NCBI GenBank assembly: GCA_022496805.1
Contig: CM040103.1
Coordinates: 886,001 to 950,000, forward strand
DNA: 64,000 nucleotides
Source of the DNA: Pohlia nutans
Lineage: Eukaryota > Streptophyta > Bryopsida > Bryales > Mniaceae
Reading direction: 5' to 3'
In this document: one piece after another, positions 59,850-64,000 of the stretch
Position numbering within the stretch: position 1 is the stretch's first letter
Layout: each line of letters opens with the position of its first letter
Translations under genes and position numbers: made by a program
Notes under the pieces: model-generated
What the model was told of the DNA's origin: nothing
The model's database searches: none
The model's input: only the letters and a program-made list of their open reading frames with translations

Positions 59850-60350
59850 GGTTGAGGAAATCGGTATTGCGAACGAAACCCTAATTCTCCAAAATCCTTT
59901 CTGAGCTTCTTCTTCAGCAGCTGCAGTTTCGTTTTTCTTTGCTGAACTCTAATACCAGCGGCATTAAGCTCTCCAGAAAACTCGGCGTCAAGTGATCGCA
60001 CACCAAAATCGAAACTTCACAAAAACCGCAAGCGCGAATTCAACTCTGCACCAAATTCTGTGAAACTGGTCCTCATCTCAAGATTATCGCAAGACGAATC
60101 CGATGAAAAATTGCACTCGTAGCGCAGCTGCTGCAATTTCGAGGTAGCGTCGAAGATCATTCTCACGCGAATCATCCAACCGAGGCCTCCGAACGCGTGC
60201 CCTGGCTTGGATAGACTGCGAATGTGAACAGGCTGCGAACCGGTGGAACTGTCACGGAGATAGCTGGAACTGTCATGGAGACGAAACGAAATGGAACGGT
60301 CATGGTGATGAAATGGAATTGTCGTGACGACGAACCTACCATTCAATGTA
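59850..60350 (-). promoter_or_regulatory. Leader/promoter of the 59098-59849 gene, with telobox
   Basis: GC-richer than the flanks. AAACCCTAA at 59876-59884 lies just upstream of the start codon (inverted relative to transcription, i.e. TTAGGGTTT on the coding strand). Repeated GTCATGGTGATG / GTCGTGACGACG words at about 60240-60330. Confidence 0.45.
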
Positions 60351-60742
60351 TGCTAAACCAGCTCCGACTTTCGTCGTCACTGGAATTAGTGATGCTTTGA
60401 GAATATTACTCTCTTCATTGTGTTTATTAAGAAATATATTGGTTCTAGGATTGACTCATATACATGGCCACTAAACTTCATTCATCTTAAACTTCCCTAT
60501 AAAGCATTCAATTTTAAGTTGCTTTAAAAAATAAAATTAAATAAAAAAATTAAACACTAACCATTCATTTCTTTTGTGATTTAATCTTGCAATTATCAAT
60601 TTTAGTCTTTTGATGTCATCAATTTTAGTTTAGTAATTTCATAAATTGTAATACACATAGATGACTAAAAAATAATTATAATTTTGAACTAATATTAGGA
60701 GTTCCTTAAATCCTTCATTAAATTCACAAAATTGAATATTAA

Positions 60743-61676
60743 CCCCTAAATTTCTTTGTGTTTTTGGGAGCTTGAAACCTCAAAATTGCGATTTTCTACC
60801 TCTATGTACTCCCGGGGATGTGAACCAAGCTTTTTTACTTCTTTTAGAATTCCAACCGTAAGATCTTGTACCTAAGCCTATTCATAGCCATTGTTTCAAA
60901 AATTGACCGTTGGATGTTTATCATTTGCAAGATCATAACATCCAAAGTTTGTGCAAAAGTTTTTCTGGGCATTGTTTGGGAGGCATTATCTCCATAGTGC
61001 AAAGGGGGACTTGAAGATTGTTACTCCAAACATTTTGCTCATATTTTTTTCCATGTAGATAACTAAGTTGGGTACGCTCATGCAAAATTTTAGAGACTCA
61101 TTACGCGTTTCAAACCTTCATGCAAATTAAGTTCCAGAAGAAGGTATAAAAATGGCAATTTGGTGAAACATGCATCACATTAATTGTACTTGATTTTTGG
61201 AAAAAATGAACGGTGATTAGGTACCTCTATGATTTTATAAATTTTAGGCGAAATTATTTTTAAAAATTTTCAAAATCTCAAATTTTGACAAATTTCGAAA
61301 GAAAAGAATGTGAAATTACAAAAAACCTTGGAGGTTGCTGTTCTTTATTTTGGAGGCTGCCCTTGTCAAGCCAAGAATATAATCAACATGGGTCACTTCA
61401 AATTCTGAGCCTAAATGTGGTGAAGAGCATGTCTCCAAAAAAAAATTGAAAAAATGATTATAATAAAAAGTTTTTTTCTGCCCCAGTTGGGCTTGAAACC
61501 AAAAATTTCAATAAATAATTATAAAATCCGAATTTTACTTTGTAATTTTTACCACACACCTTGTATGTATGACCACGTCCACGCCAAATTATAGTCTAAA
61601 ATTCTTAATTTAGACCTTCCATCTAAGCTGCCCGAAACAACAAAAAGCCATTTTGGCTTTTAAGGGCCTTTAGGGG
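60743..61676. mobile_element. TTAA-flanked MITE, 934 bp
   Basis: Ends CCCCTAAATTTC and AAGGGCCTTTAGGGG, flanked by TTAA at 60739-60742 and 61677-61680. Only the outermost 8 bases of the ends match well, and the interior is unlike families A-E, so this is a separate or older member. No transposase frame. Confidence 0.62.
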
Positions 61677-61810
61677 TTAAGAACAAATTCTATCCAAATC
61701 TTAACCTTATTGACAAAAATATGTTGTTGCTATTCTAAATAAAATGCTAAACTATAAACTGTAAACTTAATATAAAATAGAAATTAATCAGTATCATACC
61801 TACAATGTTA

Positions 61811-61912
61811 AAAACTAGATCCAATGTAGTTGTGAAAAAACTAGTTGTGAAAAAACTAGATCCAATGTAGTTGTGAAAAAACTAGTTGTGAAAAAACTAG
61901 ATCCAATGTATT
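61811..61912. repeat. Tandem repeat, unit about 41 bp
   Basis: About 2.4 copies of a unit built from ACTAGATCCAATGTAGTTGT, AAAAA and ACTAGTTGTGAAAAA. Each unit itself contains a partial internal duplication (AGTTGTGAAAAAACT twice). Confidence 0.85.
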
Positions 61913-62049
61913 TCAACTTCTGACATTGTTGTTGATCAAAGAGGTTCAAGATGCATTTTTGTTTGCCGGTTTGTCCATTAAAGGTTGGTGAATCACAAGT
62001 CCACCTCCCAAACTGTATTTCGAGGAGCTAAATGCGTTTATGAAAATCA

Positions 62050-63884
62050 ATTGTCGTGACTCGGCAAAGCTGCAACATGCAAAAAGAGTATATGTAGCAA
62101 ACGAACCGAAGGACAAGATGGTGGCGCTCTGAGAGCTCGGTGAAGTGAGGAGGGTGAGCGCTGGTTACTTGCTACGGGTGGTGGAGCGCTGAGGGTGATC
62201 GCCAAGTCCGATGTGCTTGATCGACGTGTGTTTTCGTTTCTGCAGAGCCTGGCTCGCTGTCTCTTGCAGGTGACGACAGTGCGCGAGTCGGGAGGTTGGC
62301 GCAGTCCGGAGGTGAAGCAGATCGGCATTGGTGCAAACCTTGCTATAGTAGATCGACGCTGGCGTTGGATCGATCAGCCGTGAGATCGCCGTTTCTACGA
62401 GACCTGCAAGATCTCTGTGTCTACGAAGCCTGCGAAGATCACCGTTTCTGCTTCAGTCGATGGGATTCGTGTGGCCCTCGTGTACTGCGGGATCTGCGAG
62501 GCCGTTGGAGACTTGAGAGACTAGCGACCGCCGAGATCGATGTCGGAGGAGACCTGCGAGACCGCTGCGATCGATGCTCGGGTAGTGCGGGTAGCTTGAG
62601 CGGCCAAGTGCTTGGTCAACCGGTGTTGGATCGGTACTCATCGCTGTGATCAGGCTGATCTCTACGGGTCAGACGGACTTTGGGTGGGCGCTCACTTTAC
62701 TCTGTGTTGTGGGACTCTCGATTGTGCGGTGATCGACCGCCGAGATCAGATCGATCAACGTGTTCGGTGCACTTTCCCTCCAGTTCTCTCATACTTGGTC
62801 GTTCTTGTGCTTGGCCGTTTCTGTAGTCGTTTAGACTTGTTCATGCAAGTGGTTGCTCATGTTAGGGTTTCTAGTCTGTCCTTCGACTAGTGTTGGCTAG
62901 TATTAGCGATCAGAGCTTGTCCCAGATTGGTTGAGACCGCCTCTAGTAGACGTGATAGGAACCTGGTTTGGATCAGTGTGTAATCACCGTTCGAAAGTGC
63001 GATCATAGCCTATTCTTGGTTAAGCTGTAGATCGCTGCCCATTAGCTTCATCAGAGCAGATTGTAGATCGCTGCTTGTTAGCTTGCCGGTAGTCGTTCTT
63101 GCAGACCGCTGTTGCAAACCCAGATCATGCTTCACTTGCTTGACTGCACCACCAACCTCCTGCTCAGTACGCTGCACCGTCACTAATCAAGCACACCTGC
63201 ACCACCCGTAGAAGCTCACGGTGACCTAGATCGGACTAGATCCATTCGTCCAGGGTGATTCCATTCCGAGGGCATTTGGCTCCGTGCAAAGGGAAGCTAA
63301 CCAGTAGCCTTGGATGAGTTAGACAGTTAGTGTTGCTTCTTTGTCACACACCATTAGTCCTGTTCTGATAGAGCGGGAGGACTTGTCGTGTAGTTGGACA
63401 CTGACAAAGGTTTGTGCATATGAACAACGCACTGCCAACCAACCAAGCCTTCTGGGTCTGCTTCATCATCGGGAGCACTAGTATCCAAAGCTCACCTAAC
63501 TCACTGCAACATCATCAACATTTGCAAACGCCAATTTGCACCAAGCTGCACCAACTAGTATTTGCGACAACGGCCCACGACCACAAATTCAGCACAAAAG
63601 GTAAGTTCTCTAACCCTTACCACAATTATGCATACATCAACTCAATAGATAGTAATGTCAATAATTTTATTTTACTTCATCATAATAACATAATTACTAA
63701 TAACTTAGAGCATAATTTTCAAAACCACACTTTAATAACTCACCATTTCCATGGAGCCCATAACCAAACTATTAACAGTCCTAGTCACCTCTACAAAGCC
63801 CAATTGCACGCGCAAAAGGGAGGAGGAGATGAAGGCATTATCCTAAAAATCCACCAAATCAGTTGCAATCTTTGTGTTCAACAG
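62050..63884 (+). other. GC-balanced, GATC-rich leader-like region
   Basis: Composition changes sharply at about 62050 from AT-rich spacer to balanced sequence full of GATCG/CGATC words and imperfect repeats such as TGTAGATCGCTGC-TTAGCTT at 63025 and 63062. No coding exon is convincing. It could be the 5' UTR of a retroelement or of a long transcript that reads into the frame at 63885. Confidence 0.4.
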
Positions 63885-64000
63885 ATGGCAAGCAGAGGGA
63901 AAGCAGTACACGACGCCATTATGGGGAGTCCCAGCGACATCAACATGGACGAGGCAGAGGACACCAACATGGAGGAGACCAACCAAACGAAGAGGGCACA
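63885..64000 (+). CDS. Start of an open reading frame running off the window
   Basis: ATG at 63885 opens a frame (MASRGKAVHDAIMG, then SDINMDEAEDTNMEE and KRA) still open at the window edge. It is hydrophilic and acidic. After a long GATC-rich leader it could be the first frame of a retrotransposon or an ordinary gene; 38 codons are too few to decide. Confidence 0.4.
   Translation, partial: MASRGKAVHDAIMGSPSDINMDEAEDTNMEETNQTKRA

Noticed and set aside
62047..62890. Several overlapping frames on both strands in the GATC-rich region
   Set aside because: They overlap on both strands with Arg/Asp-rich text produced by GATC repeats; none resembles a protein family.
1..64000. CRISPR arrays, bacterial operons, tRNA or rRNA genes
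   Set aside because: The sequence is eukaryotic with spliced genes; I saw no spaced direct-repeat array, no tRNA cloverleaf with A and B boxes, and no rRNA-like stretch.

Overview
This is nuclear DNA of a land plant. The genes are split by many GT-AG introns, and the recognisable proteins (a BAT1-type amino-acid permease, CCR4-NOT subunit NOT3, a DUF4050 protein) are closest in wording to plant families. The spaces between genes are AT-rich and crowded with short inverted-repeat transposons. Medium-sized introns, several proteins I cannot match to flowering-plant genes, and the transposon types make me lean towards a bryophyte or other seed-free plant (Sphagnum is one candidate), but the sequence alone does not settle the species.

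Layout. 1-2124 (+): 3' part of a BAT1-like amino-acid/GABA permease. 2125-5400: repeat-rich spacer with at least five inverted-repeat elements. 6146-8539 (+): five-exon protein with two helix-turn-helix-like regions. 8540-10600: spacer holding telomere-like repeats, an inverted-repeat element and a decayed copy of one exon of the preceding gene. 10601-13650 (-): DUF4050 gene whose introns carry three TTAA-flanked elements. 13650-25600: gene-poor, with many transposon relics. 25700-34332 (+): complete NOT3 gene, 19 coding exons plus a leader intron, 964 aa. 34333-37450: nested transposons. 37701-40383 (+): two-exon protein with two membrane segments. 40384-42400: spacer with a 728-bp long-TIR element. 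42400-53199 (-): 15-exon gene joining an HNH-nuclease-like domain, a SANT/Myb domain and a coiled coil. 53700-55700: spacer. 56463-57350 (+): 104-aa basic protein. 59098-59849 (-): about 90-aa protein. 60743-61676: TTAA element. 62050-64000: GC-balanced leader-like region ending in an open reading frame that runs off the window.

The genes are housekeeping or regulatory and form no operon-like unit. The notable system is the transposon population. At least nine elements are bounded by TTAA and begin CCC (piggyBac-like). A second family has perfect 8-bp target duplications. Three groups are bounded by TA, Stowaway is present, and so are Tourist/Harbinger-like elements. Many sit inside introns, and several are nested or abut so closely that they share one target site. 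Exon boundaries were worked out by hand from reading-frame continuity and GT/AG sites; they have not been checked against transcripts.
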